Source: Trichaptum fuscoviolaceum (lineage: Eukaryota; Basidiomycota; Agaricomycetes; Hymenochaetales; Trichaptaceae). Taken from it: a stretch of DNA of 64,000 nucleotides. The stretch spans positions 434,001-498,000 of the forward strand of contig CAJSYZ010000011.1 in the NCBI GenBank assembly GCA_910574455.1, given 5' to 3'. Shown piece by piece: positions 24,155 through 36,059 of this stretch. Under the pieces are notes generated by a model. The model was not told the origin of the DNA. It did no database searches and saw nothing but the letters and a program-made list of their open reading frames with translations. The translations under genes and the position numbers were made by a program. Numbering within the stretch: the stretch's first letter is position 1; the number at the start of each line of letters is the position of its first letter.

Positions 24155-27100
24155 TCACTGTAATGGCATGTCGAACGCATCATGATTGAAGAACCTCGGA
24201 TCTTGGAAGAAAGTACGCCACGCCTCCACGACTGTCGCATCCTCGCCCATCTGTAGCGGGAGCAGGCTATCGTCGAATACATTGGCGCGCATGTCGGCGC
24301 TGATGTCGAAGTCGACATTCATGTCCGAGCTCGACGGCAGAGCTGCAAGCTCCTCCGCCGAGAACATCGATGGCGCCAAGTCCGGCCCATCCAAGGGCGG
24401 AACGCCGCTGATGTGGGAGCCCGCGTGACCGTTGCTTGTTTGAGGCCCCATGTTTCCTTGGCCATGATACATCGGCAGACCTCCAAAGAAGGGGGAGTCA
24501 CTCAGGCCGGCAACGGGTTTTCGAGAACCCTCGCCACCGAGTCCCATTAATGACGTCCACTCCGCTTGCGTCGCCATATTGGAGAGCGTGTCCATTGACA
24601 GAGCGTTAGCCCAGTCAGACCCAGACATCAGAGAGGCGGCGGCGCTGCCTCCTGGTTCAGAAGCTGATGAAGATGGTGAAACAGAGCCTGAGGGACGCTT
24701 CCCCATACTTAAGATAGGATTTGCCGTGCTGTTTACTGGACCTGCAGATGCATTCGTCGATTGACCGTTAGCGCCCTGCACGTGGAAGTCGTTGTCGGGT
24801 AGTATGGATGCAGGGGAAGTGTTATGATCAGTCAGTGCTCCTGACACCAAGCGTACCCGCTTCGGAGAAGTAGGTGCGGACGGTGATGGCAAGGAAATAG
24901 TCAACGGCTGGGTAGAAGGTCGGGCCATTCGGGTTGTCGAGAGCACTGGGGGCTCCTCCCATGAACCGTCAAGCAGACGAGACATGCTTCCTCCGAGGAC
25001 TACCAATTCGTCTCGACTAGTTTTCCTTGTCACCACGCTCGATAACCGACCAGCCGGAGGAGCAATACCGAATCTTCGCCCTGCATCCGCGTGATATTGG
25101 TAGAGTGCATGGTGTGCCTTTTCTCGCAGTCGAAGAAGTATAGGCTGGATCAAGCATATTTTACTTATCAGCAACGTTTTTATAACTTCTACTCAACTTC
25201 AGTACTCACTAGACCACTTTTCACAACAGGGTGTGGCTGTGATCGCTCGAAGAATGAAATGGCGAGATCAAATTCTACAAATGCTTGGGGAGCCAGTGAA
25301 GAGTATCTACCCCTTGCAGCCACCGTACCTAGAATGACCTACAAATTGATCGGTGAGCTTGTACTTAATTTCAAATAACTTCGGAAAGCACTCACACTTG
25401 CGGTCAGTGCATGAGCCCAAATAGGCCATAGTCGGAGCATCAGATGAGAGACTGCTTCGAAGTCTTCCCTTATGACTTTCAGTAGGGTGACAGCACTTCG
25501 ATAACTTGAAAGGAAGGAAGGAGCGAATCTACTCCTCATTGGGTAGTTATCCGGGTCCTCGAGCATAGCTCGAGCGAAGAATATGCGATGTATTGATAAT
25601 AACGCTGATAATTGGTTCAAACGTAAGCAAAGAATGCATGTCATTGGAAAACACCGTAGCAAAAGTAGAGGTCCCACCTATTTCTCGCAGCAGACACATC
25701 ATAGATCGCTGCAGGTACAATGTTGCCCCTTCAATATCGACGTCCGTGGTCGATCGCTCGTATATCGAAGGAGAGCCGAAGTCTCGCACTCTTTGATCAA
25801 GTTCTAAAATCTCAGAATACTTCATTGCCCTGGCTGAACCGAGCTTGTCGGCAACATCAGACACTACTTCACTGATGAAACGATGCTTCCACGACCAGAC
25901 TTGAAAGGAAGGGAAGGAAAGATACGATCAACAACTTGGGTTCAAAAGTACGGGAAGGATGGAAGAAGTAATTTAGACGCACAAGTTGGGATGGCGGAGT
26001 CATCATCGAGGGGTGTAGCACTATCGGCCGGGTACTCGCAGTCAACGATACGTCTATTGAATATAGTCGGTCGGCCAGATCCTATACCCTGTGCAATGTC
26101 AAATTTCATTCCTTCGTCCGTGACTGACAAATTTCTATCACGCACCTTCCAATTGTCGATAGAGTAGAGCTCCCAGAATAACCGGCGTCGTCGCTGAATG
26201 ACTCTCTCCTCTAGTCGCCATCGGGAGGGGTCTCTGTCTGAAAGATGTTGGAGATCTGTATCGCAAAGGAGTGTGTGATGGAATCAGGGCTTACGCAAAC
26301 CAATCTATTGAAATCGTCCGTCAGCTTCCATTGAGTAGACGATACATTGAACTACGCACACTACCGGCAAGCAACATCGCAAGATTGAGCATGTTCCATG
26401 ACCCCTCTAGAGAAGGCTTTCGACAAGCAAATAAATCATATGCACCCATAAGAGCGACAGCTTGTACCCCGGCAAAGCTCGATCCATCGAATATTGGCTT
26501 TAAACTGATCGCCGCTCGACTGAGATGGAAGAACTTCTCCGCTTCGTCATTATAAGGTTCCAAGGTGAGGTCCGCTACAGCGCCGACCGAGAATACCATG
26601 AGCAAGGCTGAAAGCTCATGGAAATCTAATTCTTCAAGAGAGGCGGCATATGAACGTCGGTTTTTGTACACTGAAGGTATTAATTCTTCAACAATCTGTT
26701 CTCTGTCAACAGGGCGAAAGAACCAGGAGAGATTCTCCAAATAAGCTTCGCAGAGTGCTGATGCGCGTTCCCAAGAAGGTAAATGAGCTTCTATGAGTTT
26801 CAGCACGTCGTGAGCGTCGATATCCAGGGACGAGAATGGAAATCCTCTGCTAATATTCGTGACATGCGTTGGAAGTGCGCTTGACGTCCTCAACGGACGT
26901 GATTCCAGATGCAAAATGGGTTCATTCTAAGGAAACACGTGAGGAATGACACAGGTAGTCAGAAATCATCAAAACTCACTGAGAGATATGCCTGCAGTAT
27001 ACGTATCAGTCAATGTTTGTTTCGCAAACCTCTGAGTCAGCTGCATACCTCAGTCCCTGTTCGCCCGAAAAAGCGAGCTTCACCTCGGTCCGAAATGGCC

Positions 27101-27844
27101 AAAGTGTCGAAAGAGCTCATGACTTCATTATCCAATTCGTCGACTTCTTCCTGCCCTTCTTCCATTTCCTCCTCCTCTTCAGCATCGACGCCATTCTTGA
27201 TCTTCAATAGCTCTACTGCTAGTAACGGGTGGTCGCGTGTGGAAATGGCAGCGTGTGCAATTTGCAAGGCGTCCTCCAATTGTCGAATCCGAGTACTCAT
27301 TTCAAGCACCTTTCGGTGTAGTTTGTCTGAACCGGCGAGGACAAATCTTAATTAAGAATGAGTTGGGTTCCTTTTCAAGCTAATGAAGAGCCCTCGATAT
27401 CGACACACCTCGTTCCATGCCCAGCAGACAAGGCCCCTGTGGTTCAACAGCGCGTCGTTGAGTCAAATGTTCGACCTGCTCAAAATATTACTCACCATTG
27501 GGACATATCGTTTGGCAACCGCGACGTATACAGGATGAACAGGGAACCTGTTTCAGGACGTAGAATTAGACATGCAAGGGCCGCCGAAGGAGAGTTCGCG
27601 CCCATGCACTTCGTTGGGAAGTCATCAACAGTGCATCTGATGATTCGCGGGCTTACCTTCTTGTCACACTTTAGCTTCAGCCTGGGTAAACCAGTCTATA
27701 AGTATGAATATGGAGTGGAGGCTCAAGGGAGACATACCGCCTGCACTCTGCACAAGATATCTGTCCCCGCAGCCTTCGGTTCTCCATCTCTTTCTCCCGC
27801 GTCTTCTTCGCATCGGAAGTGAAGTTTCGTTGGGCGTGACGCAT
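24155..27844 (-). CDS. Zn2Cys6 fungal transcription factor
   Basis: DNA-binding regulator with a Gal4-type binuclear zinc cluster and a Fungal_trans middle domain. The start MRHAQRNFTSDAKKTREKEM at 27844 leads into three exons that spell the cluster: ISCAECRR, LKLKCDKK and VPCSSCIRRGCQTICPNG, with spacing C-x2-C-x6-C-x5-C-x2-C-x8-C. Then come ALSAGHGTR, FVLAGSDKLHRKVLEMSTRIR (a coiled linker), and an acidic stretch EEEEEMEEGQEEVDELDNE. The middle domain around 26.3-26.9 kb has SWERASALCEAYLENLSWFF, FHELSALLMVFSVGAVADL, FHLSRAAISL and VALMGAYDLF. The last exon 24155-25174 is a long Ser/Pro-rich region ending in a hydrophobic/acidic segment (EDATVVEAWRTFFQDPRFF). Target genes are unknown. The CPNG-type cluster followed by FVLAG is a form common in agaricomycetes. 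Confidence 0.9.
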
Positions 27845-29646
27845 CCTTCAACAGTTGGTCCTCGATGATCGCTGGAAGGTCTTCAACTGACAAAGGGCCT
27901 TGACAGTAAGCGAAGGTGCGTTCGTCTGGGATGGTCAAGACGGAAGTACATCATATACGAAGGCTACCCAACAGGTGTGCCGGTGAGTAAGAATAGAATC
28001 ACCGAATGGTTGGGAACGGGAGCCGGGATCCGGCGAGCGAGGGTGTGTCGTAAAATTAACGCTGTTGCCAGTGAAGTATGATTGGTTAAGCCGGGCGGCT
28101 ATCATACTCCAGTCGGCAATCATGTCAGAAAACCGAACCATACGAGCTGTGACTTTGCTTAAACAACTTGGAGCAGGAATGTGCTTGAAAGTCCGAGTTG
28201 CATTTTACAAACACACCTAACCCCGAGGGATACAACAGCAGTTAATTACGATGACGAATCAAGCCTCTTTGCAAAAGACAAAGCCACTAGGAGCCGTATC
28301 ATAGAGTAGTTCTGAAGCGGCACCAGTATTTCTTCTTACTGAGTTGTTGTGGCGACATAGACATCACTTTCGGGAAGTTTTCATGGCCGCAGCCCGTGTT
28401 TGCTTTGTAAGTCCCCGGTGTTGTTCTGGCTTAGTCTCCTTTGCTTTCCGCGAATAGAAAAGAGAATCAGCGCCGTACCCAAGTTCCAACAGAATAGACA
28501 GATAAGACAATTCAGATCCGTTACGGCCTGTCCGCGCACGGTCTCAGCTACACCATCACAACAGCGAAGAGACACTGGATGTCAACCAAGAATTGCGAAC
28601 ACTTCTCCTATGTATCCATATTTCCTTGCTCATCGGAGCTTCCTGGAGAAGTGATATGACAAGTGTTCTCAGAGGAGAACGACCCTTTTATTCCTTTTTT
28701 GAGTGACACAGCTTGTGGACATTGCTACAGTGACAGCAGTGCTCCAGAATGAGGCCCACCCGAAGCTTAAAATCCAAAGATAGGCGCAACAAGTCTAGCA
28801 CTCGAGATGATGGGCTAGAAACAGACACTACGAAGCCCTGATGAGCGCGCGGGGCTCCGCATGGGAAGCCAGCTTGCAAGTCCGGTGTGCAGTGGTAGAC
28901 AAAGAATCCCGACACCCTCCGTTTTAAAACATCCGTGATTATGTAACCTCTTTCGTTGCTGCTGAAACGCCCAGACTAGTCCTCGAAGACAAAGCCCAGA
29001 GTAAAAGATCAGCTTCGACGCCATATGTGTGAGAAGGGTGGCTTGCTTGCGAGGTCATTTGCAATGATAATGCTTTGAACTGACCCTAGATGAGAGTTTA
29101 TCCGTTATCATCGAATTAAGCAAAGAGTCAGTTTATAGGTGACAACACAGGTCGGATGCAATAGATCCAAAGTTCGACATATCTTTACTTACCTGTAAGA
29201 AGGCTCCGCCCTCAGATCTTTACAACAATGTAGCCAATGATGCCTGACTTCAACAATAACTTCAGCCTACTAAAGTCAACGCCGGATGATTTTAGTGAAA
29301 CGCTTTCCCACTCCGGCAATTGTGTGGATTCAAGTGATTGTGTACTTACCAAGAGTTAGGGGATCGATGATCCCGGTAACGAGCGCAACGCTGCGAGAGC
29401 CGTGCCCAAGTTAGAACCAGCGACAAGCATGACGTCAGAGTTTTATCCGGGGAGACAACTGGGCCGGAAGAAGCTCTTATCTAAGATTAGGAGAGAGCTA
29501 GCAAGAGAGCTAGGGTCAACAAGGCGTATCTAGTAGAAGAAGCGTAGTGGGCGCAAGTTTAGACAGCCGCAGAGCGCATCGAAAGGGCCAGAAAGAAGAG
29601 CGAAAAAAGAGGAGTCATCAAAAGTCGCATCGAGTTTGACAGGGCA
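27845..29646. other. intergenic, nothing recognised
   Basis: About 1.8 kb upstream of the Zn2Cys6 gene with only short frames on both strands and no motifs. A minus-strand frame at 27935-28141 directly upstream of the start is not continuous with the zinc-cluster frame. Confidence 0.5.
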
Positions 29647-31104
29647 TCAAACAAAGAACATGACATTTCTACTGCGCACAAGATTAATAGTGTTCGAAAC
29701 TGTCACTTTGATTGAGAAGAGCGATAGCCGATCAGATTGGCGCACAACTTTGGGGTCTTTTAGTATATCAAGATGAAGAGTGAAATAACGTGAGATACTC
29801 ACAAGCAACGAGTCACTGACACCGTATGCCCAGCTCAGCTTCGAGTCGCACGTTGCTACCTTCAGCTCTCCATGGAGCCCTCGCAATATCGGTTTCAGAT
29901 TTCGGACGCCTAACTCTGGGCCCGTAGCGCTGAGGAGCACGAGGAGGGCCTGAGATCGTGCCACACAAACGACATGCACAAGTAAGGTGTTGATAAGCGA
30001 ACTGAAGTCGTCCAGGCATAGGATAGAGCGGGCAAAGAGTGCCCCGGAGAACCCAATGAGGCCAATTGCTCGCTTGTAAATCCTTGCTTCTATTGGGGAT
30101 GATGCAGAATGCGGGCACGAGACGGATCGATCGGATTTATACGCTAGAAGCCCGAGTGCATCGCGTCGAAGCATCAAATCATATATTGCAGAATTCTACC
30201 AAAAGGATCAGTGAATTATGAACGAGGTGAGAGGATCAGAACGTACTGGGTCCCAATAAATATTGGCGCAGGAGACAACGAGATATCGAAGTATGTATGC
30301 CGTTGGCTCCGGATACGAGCAAGCATCCAGTTCTTCGAAGACAGACGCAAAAATAGCATCCACAGCAGAAGCCATCCCAACGGCGGCCGCCGGCGAACAC
30401 ACTTCCAACTCGATATCCCCCGATAGTAGTATAACGCGCATATACAGATCCTTCGCGAGCTCGACGGACTCAAGAAGCGCATTCTCGTCGGGCTCTGGGT
30501 TACCGAACATCGCCGTGTAGCGGTCATATGGTCGGTCATGCCAGCCACTCTTTTTTATCAGAGTATCTGCACGCATCGAGAGAAGATCCTGCTCGCCATC
30601 TAGCGCGGCTAAACTAGCCTCAGAATTGATTGACGAGATAAGTGGTGCCTTGCATCGTTGGTCGTAGTCCGTTGGCTGCCGAAAGCTGCCCGGAAGCCAG
30701 TCGAGATTCTGCTGCGGGGCCTCGGGTACGAAACGAAGTCGCGACATAAGTAGGTCTGATGGCGAGCGGGAAGAGGCGGAGCTTGAGTCGCTGGAACAGC
30801 TTTCATTGTCGTCTTCAGAAAGAGATTCATATCCCGCTGAAGATAATGCACGAGCTCGGCGTGATTGCATCCATTCTAAGAGGGATTCCGATGTGCATTC
30901 ACCCCGAGAATACGCGCCCGTAAAGACAGCGAATATGCCGTCTTCTTTGTTTTCATATCCATGGCTTGGGAAGGAAACGGAAGCAGACTTCTTCCTCCCC
31001 GTCTTCTGCAGGGTAGCTTCCATTAACTCTGGTTTTGTCGGACAGTAGGGTGCGGCAGGATCGTTGGAGATAACATCCGTCTTATCGCACAAAGGCGAGC
31101 TCAT
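29647..31104 (-). CDS. uncharacterised protein with possible MIF4G-like helical region
   Basis: Exon 1 (start MSSPLCDKTDVISND at 31104) encodes a Ser-rich, likely disordered region (SSDSSSASSRSPS) and LRFVPEAPQQNLDWLPGSF. It ends at the GTACGT donor just after IYWDP. Exon 2 (from about 30193) continues in phase as NSAIYDLMLRRDALGLLA, YKRAIGLIGFSGALFARSIL and ARSQALLVLLSATGPELG. The pattern of paired helices with GLIGFSGALF and LLSATGPEL resembles the MIF4G fold of eIF4G-like proteins, but this rests on a by-eye match only. A donor GTGAGT near 29805 allows a third short exon ending at 29703; otherwise the frame runs to 29647. It is divergent from the glycine-rich gene. Confidence 0.5.
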
Positions 31105-31843
31105 AGTCGGGAAACCAACTGCTTGCTAGATTGAAGTCAGTTGCTTGCTTGAAAGTCGTTTCAAATTAACAAAGACACGTACAGAGTTGATAAGCAAAAG
31201 CTGTAACATCGCGTCGCCAACAGTCAACTATGTTGTAGTCCGGGAATAAGGTAGAGGTCGTAAAGGTCAACTCTTGTTTCTGGGAGCATCTTAGGTAGTG
31301 AAGATGGGATTAAATGGACTCTGCCGCCGGACGTGGTTTATGGCCTGAAAGTGGCCCGGCCCACCCTTCAATTTCCTTGTCTTTGTCTTTGTCCTTTGCC
31401 GAAGCCACACCTCCACATCCGGTTTGACGTCCACTTGTTGCCTCAAGGTCAGCATTGCAGACTTAATCTCATCAAAGTAGTAGATTATACGCGTCGAGTC
31501 TTTTCTGATAAAGAGTTCATGTTGTGTGTTGACACTGTTGAGTGCGGGCCAGTCGGGCGTTTTCACGCGTTGTTTGTGACAGTTTCTGTTCCTGAGTCTG
31601 CACAGCCTCTACAGTATGTTATCTAATCACGTGTATATATTACTTAAATAAGAGAGATAATTGTCACGTGGTCTTAACCACGGCTGGGATTGACACTGCA
31701 CCGCCTTCGCTTCAAGTTCGTGTTGAAGCCATGACGTCAGACTGATATTTTTTCCACTCCTCCCAACAATGAAAGGCAAGTCTTGGGACAAGCTGGATGT
31801 TGACTTCATCTTATTACCTCTACTACGCGCACGTTAGGCCAGC
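31105..31843. promoter_or_regulatory. divergent promoter with CRE-like and E-box palindromes
   Basis: The gap between two divergent starts holds CACGTG at 31628-31633 and 31665-31670, and TGACGTCA at 31732-31739. CACGTG is the core for bHLH factors and TGACGTCA for bZIP factors of the ATF/CREB type. All three lie within 220 bp of the plus-strand start. Confidence 0.45.
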
Positions 31844-33798
31844 ATGGCCTACTTTCAACAATATCAGTCTGCACCTGGCTGGGGAACAAATCAATATCAG
31901 GCCGTACCACCACCAGCACCGTCGTGGCAGCCTCAACCCGGTTGGGGCGGTATGGACTACTACAGGGCTTACGCCGGGGCTTCTGACCCGTAAGTAGACT
32001 TGCGTGCACATTTTATTTTAATAGAACTGATTCGAATATCATATTTAGTTCTGCTTATGAGTATGCATGGAACAGGGTGAGGAACTCTAGTGGAGGGGGG
32101 GCATTTGGTATGGTTGAGGCCAAGTTGTTGCATAGACGCGCTTATGGCGGTTTGGTAAGTCTTTAGACTACTCCTTTCATACTTCGATTCCTATAATATC
32201 CTTCGGCTGAAAAAGCCCGGCTTGCGATTATTGTCTTATCTCAATTCGCATCATGCATGTTCCTTTCGGAGATATGATATGAAATTATGCTTCGTTCATT
32301 AAAGAATTATCTTTATTTATTTACACAACTTTGGTTCATTTACTAATAAATATGAGAGAAGTTACGTTATTGATTGATTGTATTAGGGAGATATCATGGT
32401 CATGCCACCAAACGAGATTGGTGCGGCTGCTGCGTACGAAGTCTTTCGGACTTGGCGATATCACTACGGCATTATCGCTCAGCCTCTCAGCGGTGACAGA
32501 GAGCGTCAGCGTGAAGCGCTAATCGGACTTGCAGTTGGCGAAGGTAAGTCGGCAACCGACATTCACGTTCTTATGTTGACTCTCTACTTTTTTTTAATGA
32601 AGCTACGAGACTATGGGAGTTCACAAACCGATATGCAGATCAAGCAGGGCGTTTGGCAGCTGTCGAAAGCGCAGCTGTGACCGCGAGCCAGATCTTCGCT
32701 CAAGCGCAGCAAATGGCGCTTGTGAACGGAGGAGTCGTCGGTGCAGGCACTGTGAGCGGTCTCGGCGCTGGAGTTGGAATGCCCGGCTCAGGCGGCTATG
32801 CGAGGGATATGGGCGGTGGTGGCGGCGGCTTCGCTGGAGGGGCAGGGATGCTAAGCGCAGGAGGAATGAACCCAGCGGGTGTGCTCACGCCAATAGGTAG
32901 CCCAATGGGTCTCGCAGGAGGCATGAGTTTACCTGGAGCCGGGATGGACGGTGGTGGATATGGTGCAGGCGGCGGACTAGCACCTTCTTTCAGACGCCAA
33001 CGCTCGCTCTCCATGGGAGCAATCACTCCAGGATTTGCCGGACCTATGGGGATGGCAGGCGGGATCTCTCCTGGTATATCGGGTGGTGCGGGATACTTTC
33101 CCCAAGGCGCTACAGCGGGAGGACTACAAGCTGGAAGGATGGGAATGGGGGGAATGGGGGGAATGGGAGGAATGGGTGCAGGGGGTATGGGATACGCAGC
33201 TTCTCAAGGACAATACCCAAGCGGAGCCGGAATGGGATATGGTGGAGGTGGTGCGTACGGGGCCGGTGGCCTGGGCGTCCCTGGCCTCCAACGATCACGC
33301 TCATACACTATGCTCAACGGTGGAGGAGGCTACGCATCAGGATATGCCGGAGAATACGGCGGCGGTACTGGAGGCGGCGGAATGTATGGTGGAGGTGGAG
33401 GTTCTGGCGGGTACGGCGGCGGCAGTTATGGCGGGATGTACGGTGGTGGTGCCGGTGGAATGTATGGCGGTGGTGCCGGCGGGATGTACGGCGGCGGGGG
33501 CTACGGTGGGATGGGCACAACAAGCGGTATGGGACTCGCAGGTGCCATGAATGGGTCTTACGCCGCCCCTGCCGCTGCATACGCACAAGGAAACATAGGT
33601 CCAATGGGTGCTCTTGGGGAGGAGGCGATTGCACATCACGAACGTAGGAAAGAAAGGAGGAGCCATTCGGGTGAAAGGAGGCATAGAAGACGCCATCACC
33701 ATAACCAAGGCGAGCTTCTCACTGAACCAATGGCTGGGTACCCTGGTAGCAATGTAGGATACGGGGGGAGCGTAGGATATAGTGGCAGTAATTATTAA
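31844..33798 (+). CDS. glycine/methionine-rich low-complexity protein with conserved helical head
   Basis: Four exons: 31844-31989, 32049-32154, 32387-32543 and 32603-33798. The N-terminus is Gln/Pro/Tyr-rich (MAYFQQYQSAPGWG, PPPAPSWQPQPGWGG). Next comes an ordered helical part: AFGMVEAKLLHRRAYGG, MPPNEIGAAAAYEVFRTWRY, REALIGLAVGEATRLWEF and AVESAAVTASQIFAQAQQ. The remaining 350 or so residues are Gly-rich with Met and Tyr, including repeats of GGMYGGG and GGMGGM. Two short Arg/Ser islands interrupt it: FRRQRSLSMGAITPG and LQRSRSYTMLNGG. A basic His/Arg patch (RRHRRRHHHNQGE) sits near the end. Function unknown; the composition suggests a phase-separating or structural protein, but that is inference. 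Confidence 0.8.
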
Positions 33799-34388
33799 TT
33801 TGTTCAATGTTTTTGCTTATTTACTGTATGATACAGTCGGATGTAAGTGAAATATGTACGATAATTGTTCGTTAATATTCTATCTAAAGATGATGCTGTC
33901 ACTCGAAACTACTCTCGCATCAGACATATATCAAGAACATCGCAGTTAATTTGTTTTCTCTGACAATTCTGGACGTCTCGGCCATATTCGCTTCCAAGGT
34001 TTCGTTTCTAATATAAAAGTATGTATCTGTACCATTCCAACTCAGTTTCTTGCAATATTTCAAACGCGCATTACCTCTGGTACTATTAACACAGCCATCG
34101 CAAACTTGAACCTATATACGTTAAAGTCAGTTTTTCTGGTCAGAACTGCGCTCAGGGGTTGGTCCTCGTCTTCTTCTCGAGGATCCTGCAAGAATCGAGT
34201 CTCGAAAGCCTCTTGAAATATAAATATTGAAGGTGGATGCTGTGTTACAACAAGAACTCAAACTTAAAACTACTGCTACTACTACTAGTAGGGCGGACTG
34301 CTTTATATACGTATCTTACATATGAAACCAAATATTCTGGAACGATGTCCTGCTTCCGGTCTATAAAACAATGCTCTTAACACAAGGC
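33799..34388. other. intergenic between convergent genes
   Basis: AT-rich 3' flanks of the glycine-rich gene (+) and pseudokinase copy B (-). No feature seen. Confidence 0.6.
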
Positions 34389-35829
34389 CTACATCGAAAT
34401 AAGGCGCTCGTACACTTCCGTCATAGTTGGTCTTTCCCCCGGACCCCCTTTCCAGCAATCGCAAATCAAGGACCACAGATCATCAGAAATATCGGGCGAA
34501 TTGGGTCGACTTGGCCTTTTGCACTTGAGCACTACCAAGGCTGGAATCTTAACATCATGACGAATGTTGGAGAAGGGCTTATTCCCCGTGTAAATCTGCA
34601 AGAATGGTCAGTTTTTGCATAAGGACAGGTCACTAGCGTCTATTACCTCTAACACCGTCATTCCAAACGCGTACACGTCGGTCTCTCGGGACGCTAACGC
34701 GAACTGAGACTGCTCCTCGTCTTCTTCTGGCGGACGGAGTACTTCTGGTGCAGCCCATCTGCAGGTTCCTAGGGTATTTGGAGATGAAAACCCGCATTGT
34801 GAAATGTACGTGTGGATGCCGATATCCGATATAAGTGCATGCCCGTCATCGCCAATTAGTATATTTGACTTTCCATTACTATTAGATGTCAAGTCACAAA
34901 TATATATAGCAACACAAACTCACGGCTTTCAAGTTTCCATGAATCACTGGAGGGTCTAGCAAATGCATGAATCCCAGCGCCTTTGCGATATCTATGATCT
35001 ATAGTGTATAATATCCACTCAATAATATTCCTCCAAACATATAAGAAAGGAGCTCACGATCTGGAGTTTGTTGGCTTTCGGATTCTGGGCCAAGAAAGAC
35101 AAAACATTGCCGTTTCCGTAATAGGGGATAACAGGAGATGGGAAGGCACCCAAATTGTTGACAAAGCCATAAATCGGGACAACATTGGGATGCTCTCTAA
35201 GCAGTAAGGCATTCGAGGTCTTCATCCTTTCCAATAGTAGCTCAGGCTATTGATAATGTGAGCGAGAGAAGATACATATGTCGAGAGTTAAGAAAGACGT
35301 ACTTTTGCGATGTCCAGCTTTATACCATAGTCGAACGGTTTGACTCTGTAGACCTTAATAGCAAGCTTCACAAGACAGTATTTGAAAAGATGCCTAATCA
35401 TAAGCCATAGTTTATTGCGTACCTGGTCCGGAAGCTTCGGGGATGTCCTGTATCGAGTGCTTCTTGCTTTGCAGATGTCTCCGAACTCCCCACACTCAAT
35501 CTTTTCGTCACATCTCTGTACAATTTCCGAAAGATCCTTCGGTCTATGTTAGCCACAGCCCTTATAAAAGTAGACACTGACTTACTTGAAGATCCTCTTG
35601 TGCATTTGATATCATGTCGAACGGAATCCCCATTGTTTGCTTTCTGTAGACAGATGGTTGCTGTTGTAAAGAATGCATGAGTTGCAATATCATGATGAAG
35701 GACGTACCGAGCAGCATTTGTAGGTCCACAGCCGAGGGCTTCGAGAATTGTCTGTGCGCAGCCTTGGATGGACATCGGGTAGTTGAATTGCCAGGTTAAT
35801 GAAGCTACGAAGTGAATCCATGCACGCAC
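34389..35829 (-). CDS. predicted TKL-family pseudokinase, copy B
   Basis: Paralogue of the 15-16.6 kb pseudokinase with the same exon plan. Read on the minus strand: QEDLQ then KDLSEIVQRCDEKIECGEFG (around 35.5 kb), LAIKVYRVKPFDYGIKLDIAK (the lysine is kept), REHPNVVPIYGFVNNLGAFP, PPVIHGNLKA, SNILIGDDGHALISDIGIHT, RWAAPEVLRPPEEDEE, DVYAFGMTVLEV, IYTGNKPFSN and ICDCWKGGPGERPTMTEV, ending ERLISM. The catalytic loop again has HGN in place of HGD, and DFG reads DIG. No stop interrupts the exons examined. The 5' end is uncertain: the frame 35398-35829 covers the first exons but a clear MGC start like copy A's was not found. It may be functional or recently silenced. Confidence 0.7.
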
Positions 35830-35858
35830 ATTCTTGATTGTCTATGGAACGCGTTCAT

Positions 35859-36059
35859 CTAACTATGCAGTGAGCGGTAAACGAAGGCAGCTCCGTCTTC
35901 TGAGCTGATTGACGCACAGCGATTAATGACATCCGCAGCATCTAGTTCAAAACCTCTATCATCATCACCGCCTTTCACATTGCTCTTCCATCGTCGTTGA
36001 ACAATGAAAGCGCAGCACAGGCCGTTCTGTATGTCGATCGGTTCGTGGACACAGCCCAA
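35859..36059 (-). pseudogene. GPN1 C-terminal exon fragment (module 4)
   Basis: The minus-strand frame contains AFIVQRRWKSN, a glycine/aspartate run, and FELDAADVINRCAS. These match [10 protein letters not shown] and [14 protein letters not shown] in exon 7 of GPN1 (14211-14434). It begins MGCVHEP, but that start is part of the GPN1-derived sequence, not a lipidation signal of the neighbouring kinase. It lies immediately upstream of pseudokinase copy B, as GPN1 lies upstream of copy A. Confidence 0.65.

Noticed and set aside
33314..33807. Long minus-strand frames opposite the glycine-rich gene
   Set aside because: They are shadows of the GC-rich repeats; composition is His/Arg/Thr-rich with no motif, and the plus-strand gene is well supported.
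35859..36059. MGCV start read as a lipidation signal of pseudokinase copy B
   Set aside because: The rest of the frame matches GPN1 exon 7, so the Met-Gly-Cys is a chance start inside a GPN1 fragment.
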